NCBI GenBank assembly: GCA_013694845.1
Contig: JACDBQ010000878.1
Span: 1 to 6,892, forward strand
Length of the DNA: 6,892 nucleotides
Source: Acidobacteriota bacterium
Lineage (GTDB): Bacteria; Acidobacteriota; Vicinamibacteria; Vicinamibacterales; 2-12-FULL-66-21
Reading direction: 5' to 3'
The stretch's first letter is position 1; the number at the start of each line of letters is the position of its first letter. Made by a program: the position numbers and the translations under genes. The notes beneath the pieces are model-generated. The model saw only the letters and a program-made list of their open reading frames with translations. It did no database searches and was not told the DNA's origin. Positions 1 to 6,866 of the stretch are shown here, one piece after another.

Positions 1-174
1 GTGCGCGAGATGCCGCGGGTGCTCCGCTGCGCTTACCTGGAACAGCCATCACTATTCGCCGGCCACTGGCGCGCGGCCCTGAACGCCTTGCTCGCGTCCC
101 CCCCGTCTCCCGAGAAGCCCGCGACCAACGGGGCGGAAATCGCGGCTGACCAGCTGATTCAGCAACTACCGTAG
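1..174 (+). CDS. C-terminal end of a probable glycosyltransferase (5'-truncated by the window)
   Basis: An open frame runs from base 1 to a TAG stop at 172-174 and encodes the last 57 residues of a protein whose start lies to the left of the window. Readable stretches include REMPRVLRCAYLEQ, then LFAGHWRAALNALLAS, and a tail with NGAEIAADQLIQQL. From memory, this pattern (MPR.LRC.Y, then a G.W..AL..LL segment, then a NGA..AA..I ending) resembles the C-terminal end of the MJ1255-like/GT28-type glycosyltransferase domain, which also occurs as the N-terminal half of L-arabinokinases. The late GAE.AA helix is typical of GT-B enzymes, where the C-terminal helix packs back on the N-terminal lobe. 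Only the tail is visible, so neither donor nor acceptor can be assigned. Coding in this frame is certain enough, but the family is a moderate-to-weak guess. The nucleotide at position 1 need not be a start codon although it reads GTG. Confidence 0.5.
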   Translation: MREMPRVLRCAYLEQPSLFAGHWRAALNALLASPPSPEKPATNGAEIAADQLIQQLP

Positions 175-177
175 GTC

Positions 178-287
178 TCTCACAGAGCTCTCAAGGCACA
201 CATAGAACCGTCGGTTGGTAGACCGGCGCCAGCCTCCAGAGCAGTGCTTTCCGTGTACTCTTTGTGAGCTTCGCCTGCTCTGTGAGA
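178..287. repeat. Inverted repeat bracketing the intergenic region, with a tandem purine-rich repeat
   Basis: TCTCACAGAGC at 178-188 is the exact reverse complement of GCTCTGTGAGA at 277-287, giving an 11-bp inverted repeat separated by 88 bases. A weaker hairpin lies between the arms: 209-215 pairs with 222-228 (7 pairs, one a G-U) around a 6-base loop. There is no run of T after it, so it is not a convincing intrinsic terminator for the upstream gene. At the right edge, GTGAGAAGGAA (282-292) is nearly repeated as GTGAGAGGAA (298-307), just before the peptidase start. The repeats are read directly from the sequence. Any role (RNA structure in the leader, a regulator site, or chance) is inference. 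Confidence 0.4.
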
Positions 288-314
288 AGGAAGCTCGGTG
301 AGAGGAATCTGGAG

Positions 315-1589
315 ATGACGATGTTGACACGCCGGACGTTTCTGTATGGGGCCGGGGCTGCCGCGGCGATGCTGCACGCACCGAAGCTCGGGGCCCAAGC
401 GCCCGCGGATCTGCCGCCTGCGATCCGCGCGCTGACCTCCATGCGCTCCCAAGCGCGGCCGATCACGGCGGACGAGCGCCGCGGACGCGTGGAAAAGGCG
501 CGCCGGCTGATGGCCGAACAGAAGCTCGATGCGCTGATGCTGTGCAGCGGGACGTCGCTCGTCTACTTCACGAACATCGACTGGAGCGGGGGCGAGCGCC
601 TGTTCACCTGCGTCATCCCGGCCAGAGGGGAGCCCTTCTTCGTCTGCCCCGCCTTCGAGGAAGATCGCGCCCGCGAGCAGATCGGGCTGGGGCCGTTCGC
701 CGGGACTGCCGATGTCCGCACCTGGCACGAGCATGAGAGCCCGTATGAGCGCGTCGGGCAGGGGCTCCGCGACCGCGGCGTCACCACCGGTCGACTCGCC
801 GTGGAAGAGCGTGTCGACTTCGTGTTCAGCGACGGCGTCGCCAGGGCCGCGCACGGGGTGACGGTCGTCAGCGGCACACCGGTCACCGCCGGCTGCCGGA
901 TGATCAAGGACGCGCACGAGCTCGAGCTGATGCGGCTCGCGTCGAACGTCACCCTCCGGGCGTACCAGGCCGCGTACAAGAGTCTGGCGGAGGGCATGAC
1001 CCAGAACGATTTCGCCCGACTCGTCTCGGCGGCGCACGCCCGCTTGGGGTTCGACGGAGGCGCGGGAGTGCAGGTCGGCGAGTACTCGGCGCTGCCGCAC
1101 GGCTCGATCACACCACAGACCATTCGAGAAGGCACGATCCTCCTGATCGACGGTGGCTGCAACATCGCGGGGTACCAGTCCGACTTGAGCCGCACGTTCG
1201 TGCTCGGCAAACCCACAGACAAGATGAAGCGTGTCTTCGAGATCGACCGGAAGGCGCAGGACGCGGCCTTGGCCGCCGCCAGACCCGGTGTCTCCTGCGA
1301 GGCGGTCGACGCGGCCGCCCGCAAAGTCATCGTCGACGCCGGGTACGGCCCCGACTACCAGTACTTCACGCACCGCGTGGGCCACGGCATCGGCATGGAC
1401 TGGCACGAGTGGCCGTACCTCGTGCGGGGCAATACGACGGCGCTCGCTCCCGGAATGACCTACAGTGACGAACCAGGGATCTACCTGCGCGGCGAATTCG
1501 GCGTCCGCCTCGAAGACGACATGGTCATCACCGAAGACGGCGCCAGGCTCTTTACGCCGCAGTCGGAGTCGCTCGAGAAACCGTTTTAA
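315..1589 (+). CDS. Tat-exported M24B metallopeptidase (Xaa-Pro aminopeptidase/prolidase family)
   Basis: The protein (424 aa) should release N-terminal residues preceding proline, or split Xaa-Pro dipeptides, using two metal ions. A Tat signal opens it: L-T-R-R-T-F-L-Y at residues 4-11, an alanine-rich hydrophobic stretch, and a likely cleavage after A27-Q28-A29, so it probably acts outside the cytoplasm. A creatinase-type N-terminal domain follows (about 50-190), then the pita-bread catalytic domain (about 200-420). All five metal ligands are present: D279 (LIDGG), D290 (SDLSRTF), H357 (GHGIG), E386 (DEPGIY) and E400 (RLED). Accessory histidines H262, H353 and H364 sit at the spacing known from E. 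coli PepP, so it looks active. ATG 315 has AGAGGA 8 bases upstream; ATG 321 has GGAG 6 bases upstream and is equally good. A GTG at 264 in frame would put 17 extra residues ahead of the Tat motif and is less likely. Exact substrate preference cannot be read from sequence. Confidence 0.93.
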   Translation: MTMLTRRTFLYGAGAAAAMLHAPKLGAQAPADLPPAIRALTSMRSQARPITADERRGRVEKARRLMAEQKLDALMLCSGTSLVYFTNIDWSGGERLFTCVIPARGEPFFVCPAFEEDRAREQIGLGPFAGTADVRTWHEHESPYERVGQGLRDRGVTTGRLAVEERVDFVFSDGVARAAHGVTVVSGTPVTAGCRMIKDAHELELMRLASNVTLRAYQAAYKSLAEGMTQNDFARLVSAAHARLGFDGGAGVQVGEYSALPHGSITPQTIREGTILLIDGGCNIAGYQSDLSRTFVLGKPTDKMKRVFEIDRKAQDAALAAARPGVSCEAVDAAARKVIVDAGYGPDYQYFTHRVGHGIGMDWHEWPYLVRGNTTALAPGMTYSDEPGIYLRGEFGVRLEDDMVITEDGARLFTPQSESLEKPF

Positions 1590-2347
1590 GCGGCCGGACC
1601 GGGGCGACCGTCCAGTCGCATGCGATAGGCGCCGCGGCCTGCCCGCGCGCGGATGCGGAGGAGCTCCGCGAACATGCCGACGCCGTCGCGAAGCATTCGC
1701 ACCCGCGATTCAGGACGGTAGTGCCACTCGATTGGCACCTCACGGATCGTGAGGCCTCTCAAGCGCGCGATGTACAGCGCTTCGATATCAAAAGCCCAGC
1801 CGTCCACGGTGACGTAGGGAAAAATCGCGTCGACCGCCGCGGCGGTGAACATCTTGAAGCCGCACTGCGTGTCCTGGATCCCCGGCACGATCAGCTGGCG
1901 GACGGCGATGTTGAATGCCCGCCCCGCCAGGTGGCGAAAATGCGGTTCGTCGACACGCATGGCGCCGGTACCTTCCCGGCTGCCGATCGCCACGTCGACG
2001 TTCGTGAGGTTCGGCGGCAGGAAGCGGGCGAGCTCGTCGATCGGCATCGACAGGTCCGCGTCGCAGATGAACCGGTACGATCCGCGCGCCTGCAGGAGCG
2101 CCGCCTTCACGGCGCCTCCCTTCCCGCGATGGGGCTCCGCCTGCAAGATCACCCGCGGGTCCATACGGCCGAACTCCTCGACGATGCGCCGGGTCCCGTC
2201 GGTCGAGCCATCGTCCACGACCCGCACCTCCCAGTCCCAGGCGGTCCCGGACAAATATGCGGTGGCCTTGCGCAGCGTGTCGGGGAGCCGGGCTTCCTCG
2301 TTAAAAGCCGGGACGACCGCCGAAAGTGAGAGCGGATGCTGAGTCAC
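1586..2347 (-). CDS. Family 2 glycosyltransferase, dolichyl-/polyprenyl-phosphate hexosyltransferase type (ALG5-like)
   Basis: The 253-residue protein is a single GT-A domain that probably transfers a hexose from a nucleotide sugar to polyprenyl phosphate at the cytoplasmic membrane face. Visible motifs in order: VVPAFNEE (11-18), VVDDGSTDGT (43-52), GKGGAVKAAL (75-84), the metal-binding DAD at 96-98, GSR (122-124), and IQDTQCGFKMF (157-167), the hallmark of the Alg5/dolichyl-phosphate-glucose synthase group. WAFDIE (184-189) and EVPIEWHYRPESRV (203-216) follow. No C-terminal membrane helices are present, unlike GtrB-type relatives. The GTG at 2347 is chosen because the fold begins directly after it and it lies 8 bases past the stop of the upstream ArnT-like gene. 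A further GTG at 2392 would add 15 residues and overlap that gene. A short spacing implies cotranscription and coupled translation. The sugar (glucose versus mannose) is not determinable. Its stop codon overlaps that of the convergent peptidase gene. Confidence 0.92.
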   Translation of the reverse strand: MTQHPLSLSAVVPAFNEEARLPDTLRKATAYLSGTAWDWEVRVVDDGSTDGTRRIVEEFGRMDPRVILQAEPHRGKGGAVKAALLQARGSYRFICDADLSMPIDELARFLPPNLTNVDVAIGSREGTGAMRVDEPHFRHLAGRAFNIAVRQLIVPGIQDTQCGFKMFTAAAVDAIFPYVTVDGWAFDIEALYIARLRGLTIREVPIEWHYRPESRVRMLRDGVGMFAELLRIRARAGRGAYRMRLDGRPGPAA

Positions 2348-2355
2348 GGACCGTC

Positions 2356-4245
2356 TCAGCCCTTGGGCGCCGCGATGGTCGCAGGGCCGCACGCCGCGTA
2401 TCGCCCGGGCAGGAGCAGCATACGGTGATCGTCAAAGCGGATGTTCGTCATGCGCGATAACTGACCGAGCATCTCGGCGCTCTGCGGGCCGCCGGTCTCT
2501 GCGCCCTCCATGCGTCCCGCAGCGAGCGCGCGTTCAAATCTAGCGTAATCGTCCACCCCGAGCAGCACAGGCCGCTGTTGCGCCGGCAGGAACAAGGGCG
2601 CGATCAGCTGGCGATCGTCGTGCTCGGAGGGCTGCTCCCATCCGAGGTCGCGAAAATAGTAAACATAGCGCCATTGCCCCGGATCCGCCGTGTGGACGAA
2701 CACCCCGGGGCGGTCGCCCGGCGGCATCCAGGTGCCAAGGCAATCGCGGAGCACCTGCATCGGCTCGTCATTTTCGGTGAGCTTCTCGAGGGTGGCACGG
2801 TAGGCGCCTGACGGGAGCATGGCGAGGAGGGTCGCGATCATCACGGTCCGGCCGGCCAGTCTCCCCCAACCTGCGAGCGCCAGCAGAATGATACCCGCGA
2901 CGAGCGGCCGCATGATCGAGGCGTTCCGGAAGAGCAGCAGATCGCCGATCCGGATCCCGAAGCGGCCGTAGACGATTGTCACAACGGCGACGACGAACGC
3001 GAGGACCGCAATGGCCATGACCGCCCTGCGCAGCACAGGGACCCGATGCCGGAGGGCCTGCAGGCGCGGCAATCGTGCGACCCGCTCACCCGCATTCTCG
3101 AATGCCTGCCTCACGCGTGAGTCGCGGGACAAGAGGGCCGCGGGAAGATAACCGGCCGCCAGGGCGAGAGGAGGCAGAAAAGGGTAGGTGTAGTGATACA
3201 GCTTCGAGCTTCCGACCGAGATCGCCGCGAACGGCACGGCAAACCACAACAGGATCAAGACTCCGGCGTCCCAGCGCTCCCGGATCGTCCTGAACGCCAG
3301 CAGTCCCATCCCGAGGACGATGGCGATCGCGGTCCCATTGGCGAGGGTCTCGCGGTATAGCGTGGTGAAGTAGTAGTGCCACGGTTTGAGGTGCGAAGGA
3401 TCCAGGAAGGCCGTCATGCGCTTGTAAACGTGCTCGCCGAGCAGCACGTCCCAGAACACCCGCCCATGCTGGACGGTCTCGTAGAGGAACCAGGGCGCAC
3501 TCGCCGCGACCACCAGCAGGGTCGCCACCGCCCACGCGCGCCAGTCGTCCACCGCGCGCCGCCGCCAGTGCGGGAACAGAAGCGCGGTGACCACGAGAAT
3601 GAACGGCAGGAAGACGACCGCGACGAACTTCGTCATGAAGCCGAGCACGAAGAACGCCCCGACCGCCTGTGGGTGCAGCAGACGAGCCCGCTGTGCGATC
3701 GCGGAAGACCAGGCGAGCGCGTGGTAGATGCCCCCGCAATACGCCAGCAGCAGCGGGGCCTCCATGTTGTTGCTGCGGACACCGTGTTCGTACAGCAGGG
3801 GCCGGTGGACGAACAACGCGAATACCGCGATGACGCCACAGAGCGGACCTCCAATTCGGGCGCCGAACGCGAACACGTAGAGGAACGACACCGCGCCGAA
3901 CGCGGCATCCCAGAACCGCTGGCCGAACTCGTTGTGGGGCAGAAGGCCGGATCGTATCGATCCCGCGATGATCCAGAACTTGAGGGGAGGTTTCTCGAGG
4001 AAGGCTGCGTTCTCGTCGGGGATGGAGCGCGGCGTCAGCCAGTCACCGCTCTTCAGCATGGCGTCGACTGCGAATGAGTAGATCGGTTCGTCCCCCTTGA
4101 AATCGGTGCGGCCGAGGCCCACGAACAGCGGTGCGCAGAAGAGGACGGCGACCAGCAGTCCGGACAGACGGGTTCGCTGCTGCGAAGTGATTGAGCTGAT
4201 GGATTCCGCCGGTCGTGCGCCTGGGTTCGTCAGTCCTTGACGCAC
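2356..4245 (-). CDS. ArnT/PMT-type membrane glycosyltransferase (GT39/GT83-like, lipid-linked sugar donor)
   Basis: This 629-residue polytopic membrane protein belongs to the GT-C fold. These enzymes take a sugar from a polyprenyl-phosphate carrier and attach it to lipid A, protein or another envelope acceptor on the outer side of the membrane. A first helix (about 28-44) leads into the catalytic loop TDFKGDEPIYS, with acidic residues D52-E53, then FLEKPPLKFW (82-91), both characteristic of the family. About eleven or twelve hydrophobic helices can be seen up to roughly residue 480. One loop near the middle (about 373-407) is rich in arginine. S347-K348-L-Y followed by YPFLPPLALAAG (354-365) matches the conserved K..YY.LP region. 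A soluble tail of about 145 residues ends the protein. The GTG start overlaps the upstream methyltransferase by 16 bases, and no good ribosome binding site precedes it, which suggests translational coupling. The acceptor and the transferred sugar are unknown; the adjacent GT2 gene is a natural supplier of donor. Confidence 0.9.
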   Translation of the reverse strand: MRQGLTNPGARPAESISSITSQQRTRLSGLLVAVLFCAPLFVGLGRTDFKGDEPIYSFAVDAMLKSGDWLTPRSIPDENAAFLEKPPLKFWIIAGSIRSGLLPHNEFGQRFWDAAFGAVSFLYVFAFGARIGGPLCGVIAVFALFVHRPLLYEHGVRSNNMEAPLLLAYCGGIYHALAWSSAIAQRARLLHPQAVGAFFVLGFMTKFVAVVFLPFILVVTALLFPHWRRRAVDDWRAWAVATLLVVAASAPWFLYETVQHGRVFWDVLLGEHVYKRMTAFLDPSHLKPWHYYFTTLYRETLANGTAIAIVLGMGLLAFRTIRERWDAGVLILLWFAVPFAAISVGSSKLYHYTYPFLPPLALAAGYLPAALLSRDSRVRQAFENAGERVARLPRLQALRHRVPVLRRAVMAIAVLAFVVAVVTIVYGRFGIRIGDLLLFRNASIMRPLVAGIILLALAGWGRLAGRTVMIATLLAMLPSGAYRATLEKLTENDEPMQVLRDCLGTWMPPGDRPGVFVHTADPGQWRYVYYFRDLGWEQPSEHDDRQLIAPLFLPAQQRPVLLGVDDYARFERALAAGRMEGAETGGPQSAEMLGQLSRMTNIRFDDHRMLLLPGRYAACGPATIAAPKG

Positions 4246-4931
4246 GTGACGAGCGACCAGAGCCGCGGAACGTTCACCTTTTCGATGGAAACCGGCTGGA
4301 GGTTCGCCTGGGTCAGAAACGCCGGGAGATCGAGGTCCGCCTTGAACCCGATGTGAATCGTGTAGGGCGAGATCAGTCGCTCGACTCGCGAGAGCAGCGC
4401 GTTGGGGCTGAGGAAGTGATTCAAGAAGATGATCCGCCCGCCCGAACGGCAGACGCGGTGCATCTCCTGCGCGACTTTGACCGGGTCCGGCACGACGCTG
4501 ATCAGATAGGGCGCGTAGACGATGTCGAACGAGCCGTCGGCAAACTTCAGATCCCCGGCGTCCATCTGCAGCAGCCGCATATTGCGGATCTCCTTCCGCG
4601 CGGCGCGCTCACGGGCGATTTCGAGCATCGAGCTCGAGAAGTCGATGCCGGTGACCGTGCAGTGCTTCGGATACAGCGACAGGTTGATCCCGGTCCCGAC
4701 GCCGACCTCGAGCACGCGCTCACCAGGCTGGATGTCCATCCGCTGAATCGCCTGGAGGCGCCCGGGGTGAAGCGCGGGGCCGAATGTCAGGTCGTAGACC
4801 TTGGCGAGTTTGTCGTAAACGCCTTCGACGAAGTCGTTCTCGACCGCCGTGACGGAAAGCGCGCGGCTGGCGGCGTCGGTCCCGGACACGACGTCATCCT
4901 GTGGCGGGGTCTTGCGGTCGAATAAGGACAT
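4230..4931 (-). CDS. SAM-dependent class I methyltransferase, PmtA-like (phospholipid N-methyltransferase candidate)
   Basis: The 233-residue protein has a complete Rossmann methyltransferase core. Motif I is VLEVGVGTG (73-81), followed by the acidic residue that binds the SAM ribose in TGIDFS (D97), QMDAGDL (122-128), and SFDIVYA..LISVVPDP (134-150). A VYDKLAKVYDLTFGP segment (38-52) and NHF (171-173) resemble the Rhodobacter-type PmtA family, which methylates phosphatidylethanolamine toward phosphatidylcholine; UbiE-like quinone methyltransferases are the alternative. About 35 N-terminal residues precede the conserved region and look unstructured. No Shine-Dalgarno sequence lies before the ATG at 4931; a candidate -10 element ends only 11 bases upstream, which suggests a leaderless message. 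The downstream ArnT-like gene starts inside this gene's last codons. The methyltransferase call is secure, and the lipid substrate is inferred from motif resemblance and from the membrane-sugar neighbours. Confidence 0.93.
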   Translation of the reverse strand: MSLFDRKTPPQDDVVSGTDAASRALSVTAVENDFVEGVYDKLAKVYDLTFGPALHPGRLQAIQRMDIQPGERVLEVGVGTGINLSLYPKHCTVTGIDFSSSMLEIARERAARKEIRNMRLLQMDAGDLKFADGSFDIVYAPYLISVVPDPVKVAQEMHRVCRSGGRIIFLNHFLSPNALLSRVERLISPYTIHIGFKADLDLPAFLTQANLQPVSIEKVNVPRLWSLVTCVKD

Positions 4932-4942
4932 AAGGAGTTGCG

Positions 4943-4972
4943 ACTATATCTCGGTGGCCTGTACAGGAGCAA
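4943..4972 (-). promoter_or_regulatory. Candidate sigma70-type promoter for the methyltransferase gene, with a palindrome in the spacer
   Basis: Reading the minus strand, TTGCTC (bases 4972-4967) is followed after 18 bases by TATAGT (4948-4943), five of six matches to TATAAT. The ATG of the methyltransferase begins 11 bases after this -10 box, so a start site at the usual distance would fall about four bases ahead of the ATG. That fits the lack of a ribosome binding site. The spacer region contains the perfect 10-base palindrome CCTGTACAGG (4958-4967), which touches the -35 element and could be a repressor site. The -35 match is weak (three of six), and some lineages use different -10/-35 consensus, so this is a prediction only. 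Confidence 0.4.
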
Positions 4973-4999
4973 GCAAACGGTCGGCCGTGCAAACCCGGG

Positions 5000-6838
5000 T
5001 CACGCTGCCAATGCTTTCATGACGCCGAGGGCGGATTCGATCGCTCCGGCGGCGGTCGAGATCTGGATCCCCTGAACATGCGGCCTCACCTCAGCCACGA
5101 TCTCCGAGGCGATCGCGAGCCCTTCCGCAGCGCCACGACCGGCGACCTCGGCGCGGCGCATCCTGTCGACCACCGCCGCTGAGATGGACACTCCCGGCAC
5201 TTCGTTGGCCATGAACTCCGCATGTCGCAGGCTCGCGAGCGGGATGATCGACGCAAGCACCGGGATTCTGGCGTCGCTCTGCTCGAGAAACGTGACCAGC
5301 GCAGCCACGTCGAAGACCGGCTGGGTGATGGCGAACTCGGCGCCCGCCTCGACCTTATAGCGAAAGCGCCGGTGCTCGTAGTCCAGGTCGATTGCGGATG
5401 GGTTCACCGCGACTCCAATATGGAACGCCGTGGGCGCACCGATTGGCTGCCCGCCGATATCGAGCCCCTGGTTGAGCCGGGCGACGACATTCGTGAGCCC
5501 GATCGAATCGACATCGAATACCGCCGTCGCGTCGGGATAATCACCGGCGTGCGGCGGATCGCCGGTGACGAGCAGCACGTTCCGGATACCCATCGAGTGT
5601 GCGCCCAGCAGGTCCGACTGCATCCCGAGCAGGTTCCGGTCCCGACAGGCGTAGTGCAGGATCGTGTCGACCCCGGTCTGCTGCTGCACGATGACCGACG
5701 CCGACAGCGCGCTCATGCGTGCGCGCGCCCGAGGACCATCGGGGATGTTCACCAGGTCCACACCATGGATCCGGAGCTGCCGCGCCTGCTCGATAAGCGC
5801 GTGCGCATCGTAGCCGCGCGGCGGCACGAGCTCGACCGAGACCGCGAACACGCCTCGGGCAAGACCGTTCGCCATCCGCGATTTCTCGGCCCGCGACACG
5901 ACTTCCACCCGGGCCACCGCCGGAACCGTAGCCGTCGCCTTGTCCCTCGGGGGCGCGGCAGGCGCCAGCGCCCGCACGGCTGTCTTGATCTGGCGGATAT
6001 GATCCGGCGTCGTCCCGCAGCAGCCACCAACCAGCCGCACGCCGCTGTTGATGAAGCGTCGCGCGTACGACGCCATGTACTCGGGCGAGCAGAGATAGAT
6101 GTTGCGGCCCTCCACCTCGCGCGGGCTGCCGGCGTTGGGCTGGGCGGAAAGCGTCACGGTGGCGACCTGCGCCATCCGCTCGATGGTCTCGAGCATGGCT
6201 GCCGGACCTACGCTGCAGTTCAGCCCGACGATGTTCGCACCCTGGTCCTGCAGGTGCGGGACGAAGCTCTCCGGGGCGACGCCGTCGAGGGTGTTGCCAT
6301 CCTGCTCGGTCGTGACCTGGGCGACGATCGGCAGGGCGCAGACGCTGCGGATCGCTCGAATGGCGGCGCTGATCTCGTTGAGGTCGCGGAACGTCTCGAG
6401 GACGAACAGGTCTACACCGCCCTCGTGGAGCGCTTTCGCCTGCTCGCGGAAGTAGACTTCCGTCTCCTCGACGCCGGTCCTCCCCCACGGTTCGATGCGG
6501 ATGCCGAGCGGTCCAATCGCGCCCGCCACGTAGGCGCGGTCCCGCGCCGCATGCCGCGCGATCTTTGCGCCTTGCAGGTTGATCGTGTGGACCTTGTCGG
6601 CGAGAGCGAACGCGCCGAGCTTGATCCGGTTGGCGCCGAAGGTGTTGGTCTCGATGACGTCCGCGCCGGCCCGCACGTAGCCCTGGTGCACCTCGGCGAC
6701 GAGGTCCGGCTGCGTGAGGTTCAGCTCGTCGAAGGAGCGATTGAGGAAGATCCCCTTGGCGTACAGCATCGTCCCCATCGCGCCGTCGCAGACGAGCACG
6801 CGCTGTTCGATCGCGTCAAGAAAAGGTGTTCGGACCAA
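5000..6838 (-). CDS. Bifunctional homocysteine S-methyltransferase / 5,10-methylenetetrahydrofolate reductase
   Basis: The 612-residue cytosolic fusion links one-carbon metabolism to methionine synthesis and resembles B. subtilis YitJ in layout. The first half (about 1-295) is a zinc homocysteine methyltransferase barrel: DGAMGTML (18-25), ADVIETNTFGAN (59-70), and the zinc cysteines C208 (GLNCSVGP) and C273-C274 (VGGCCGTTPDHI). A linker rich in Ala, Pro and charged residues (about 290-325) leads to a MetF-type flavin barrel (about 326-605). There, E336 (SVELVPPRG), HYACRD (395-400), D427 (VTGDPP) and Q506 (ITQPVFD) match the E. coli MetF active-site and folate/FAD contacts. It lacks the B12 and activation domains of MetH, so the methyl donor is likely a small molecule such as S-methylmethionine, or methylfolate by another route. 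The start is a TTG at 6838, the only usable start near the family N-terminus because an in-frame TGA lies at 6847-6845. A GTG 13 codons later is a less likely alternative. No SAM riboswitch fits in the visible leader. Confidence 0.95.
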   Translation of the reverse strand: MVRTPFLDAIEQRVLVCDGAMGTMLYAKGIFLNRSFDELNLTQPDLVAEVHQGYVRAGADVIETNTFGANRIKLGAFALADKVHTINLQGAKIARHAARDRAYVAGAIGPLGIRIEPWGRTGVEETEVYFREQAKALHEGGVDLFVLETFRDLNEISAAIRAIRSVCALPIVAQVTTEQDGNTLDGVAPESFVPHLQDQGANIVGLNCSVGPAAMLETIERMAQVATVTLSAQPNAGSPREVEGRNIYLCSPEYMASYARRFINSGVRLVGGCCGTTPDHIRQIKTAVRALAPAAPPRDKATATVPAVARVEVVSRAEKSRMANGLARGVFAVSVELVPPRGYDAHALIEQARQLRIHGVDLVNIPDGPRARARMSALSASVIVQQQTGVDTILHYACRDRNLLGMQSDLLGAHSMGIRNVLLVTGDPPHAGDYPDATAVFDVDSIGLTNVVARLNQGLDIGGQPIGAPTAFHIGVAVNPSAIDLDYEHRRFRYKVEAGAEFAITQPVFDVAALVTFLEQSDARIPVLASIIPLASLRHAEFMANEVPGVSISAAVVDRMRRAEVAGRGAAEGLAIASEIVAEVRPHVQGIQISTAAGAIESALGVMKALAA

Positions 6839-6866
6839 GTGAAGTCAGTCGTTTGGGGCGCACCGG

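Noticed and set aside
209..228. Hairpin as an intrinsic terminator of the first gene
   Set aside because: The stem is only 7 pairs with one wobble and no T-run follows, so a terminator call is not supported.
180..1406. Long (408-codon) open frame on the - strand opposite the peptidase gene
   Set aside because: It lies wholly antisense to a gene with a full set of catalytic motifs, its translation is rich in Arg, Ala, Gly and Asp with no recognisable domain, and such mirror frames are expected at this GC content.
1586..1620. GC-rich segment at the convergent gene ends as a bidirectional terminator
   Set aside because: CCGGACCGGGGC-type bases do not form a long clean stem and no T-run is seen beyond the short TTTTAA at the stop codons.
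3376..4077. 233-codon + strand frame opposite the ArnT-like gene
   Set aside because: The translation is low-complexity Arg/Glu/His-rich with no motif, and the opposite strand has convincing membrane helices and family motifs.
4215..4925. 236-codon + strand frame opposite the methyltransferase
   Set aside because: It is an exact mirror of a gene with clear SAM-binding motifs; the translation is Asp/Arg/Val-rich and unrecognisable.
4932..4937. AAGGAG as a ribosome binding site on the + strand
   Set aside because: No plausible + strand gene starts after it; the strand with coding evidence here is the - strand.
5541..6488. 315-codon - strand frame overlapping the fused enzyme gene in another frame
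   Set aside because: The translation is almost entirely Arg/Gly/Ala/Pro, a typical frame-shifted reading of a GC-rich gene.
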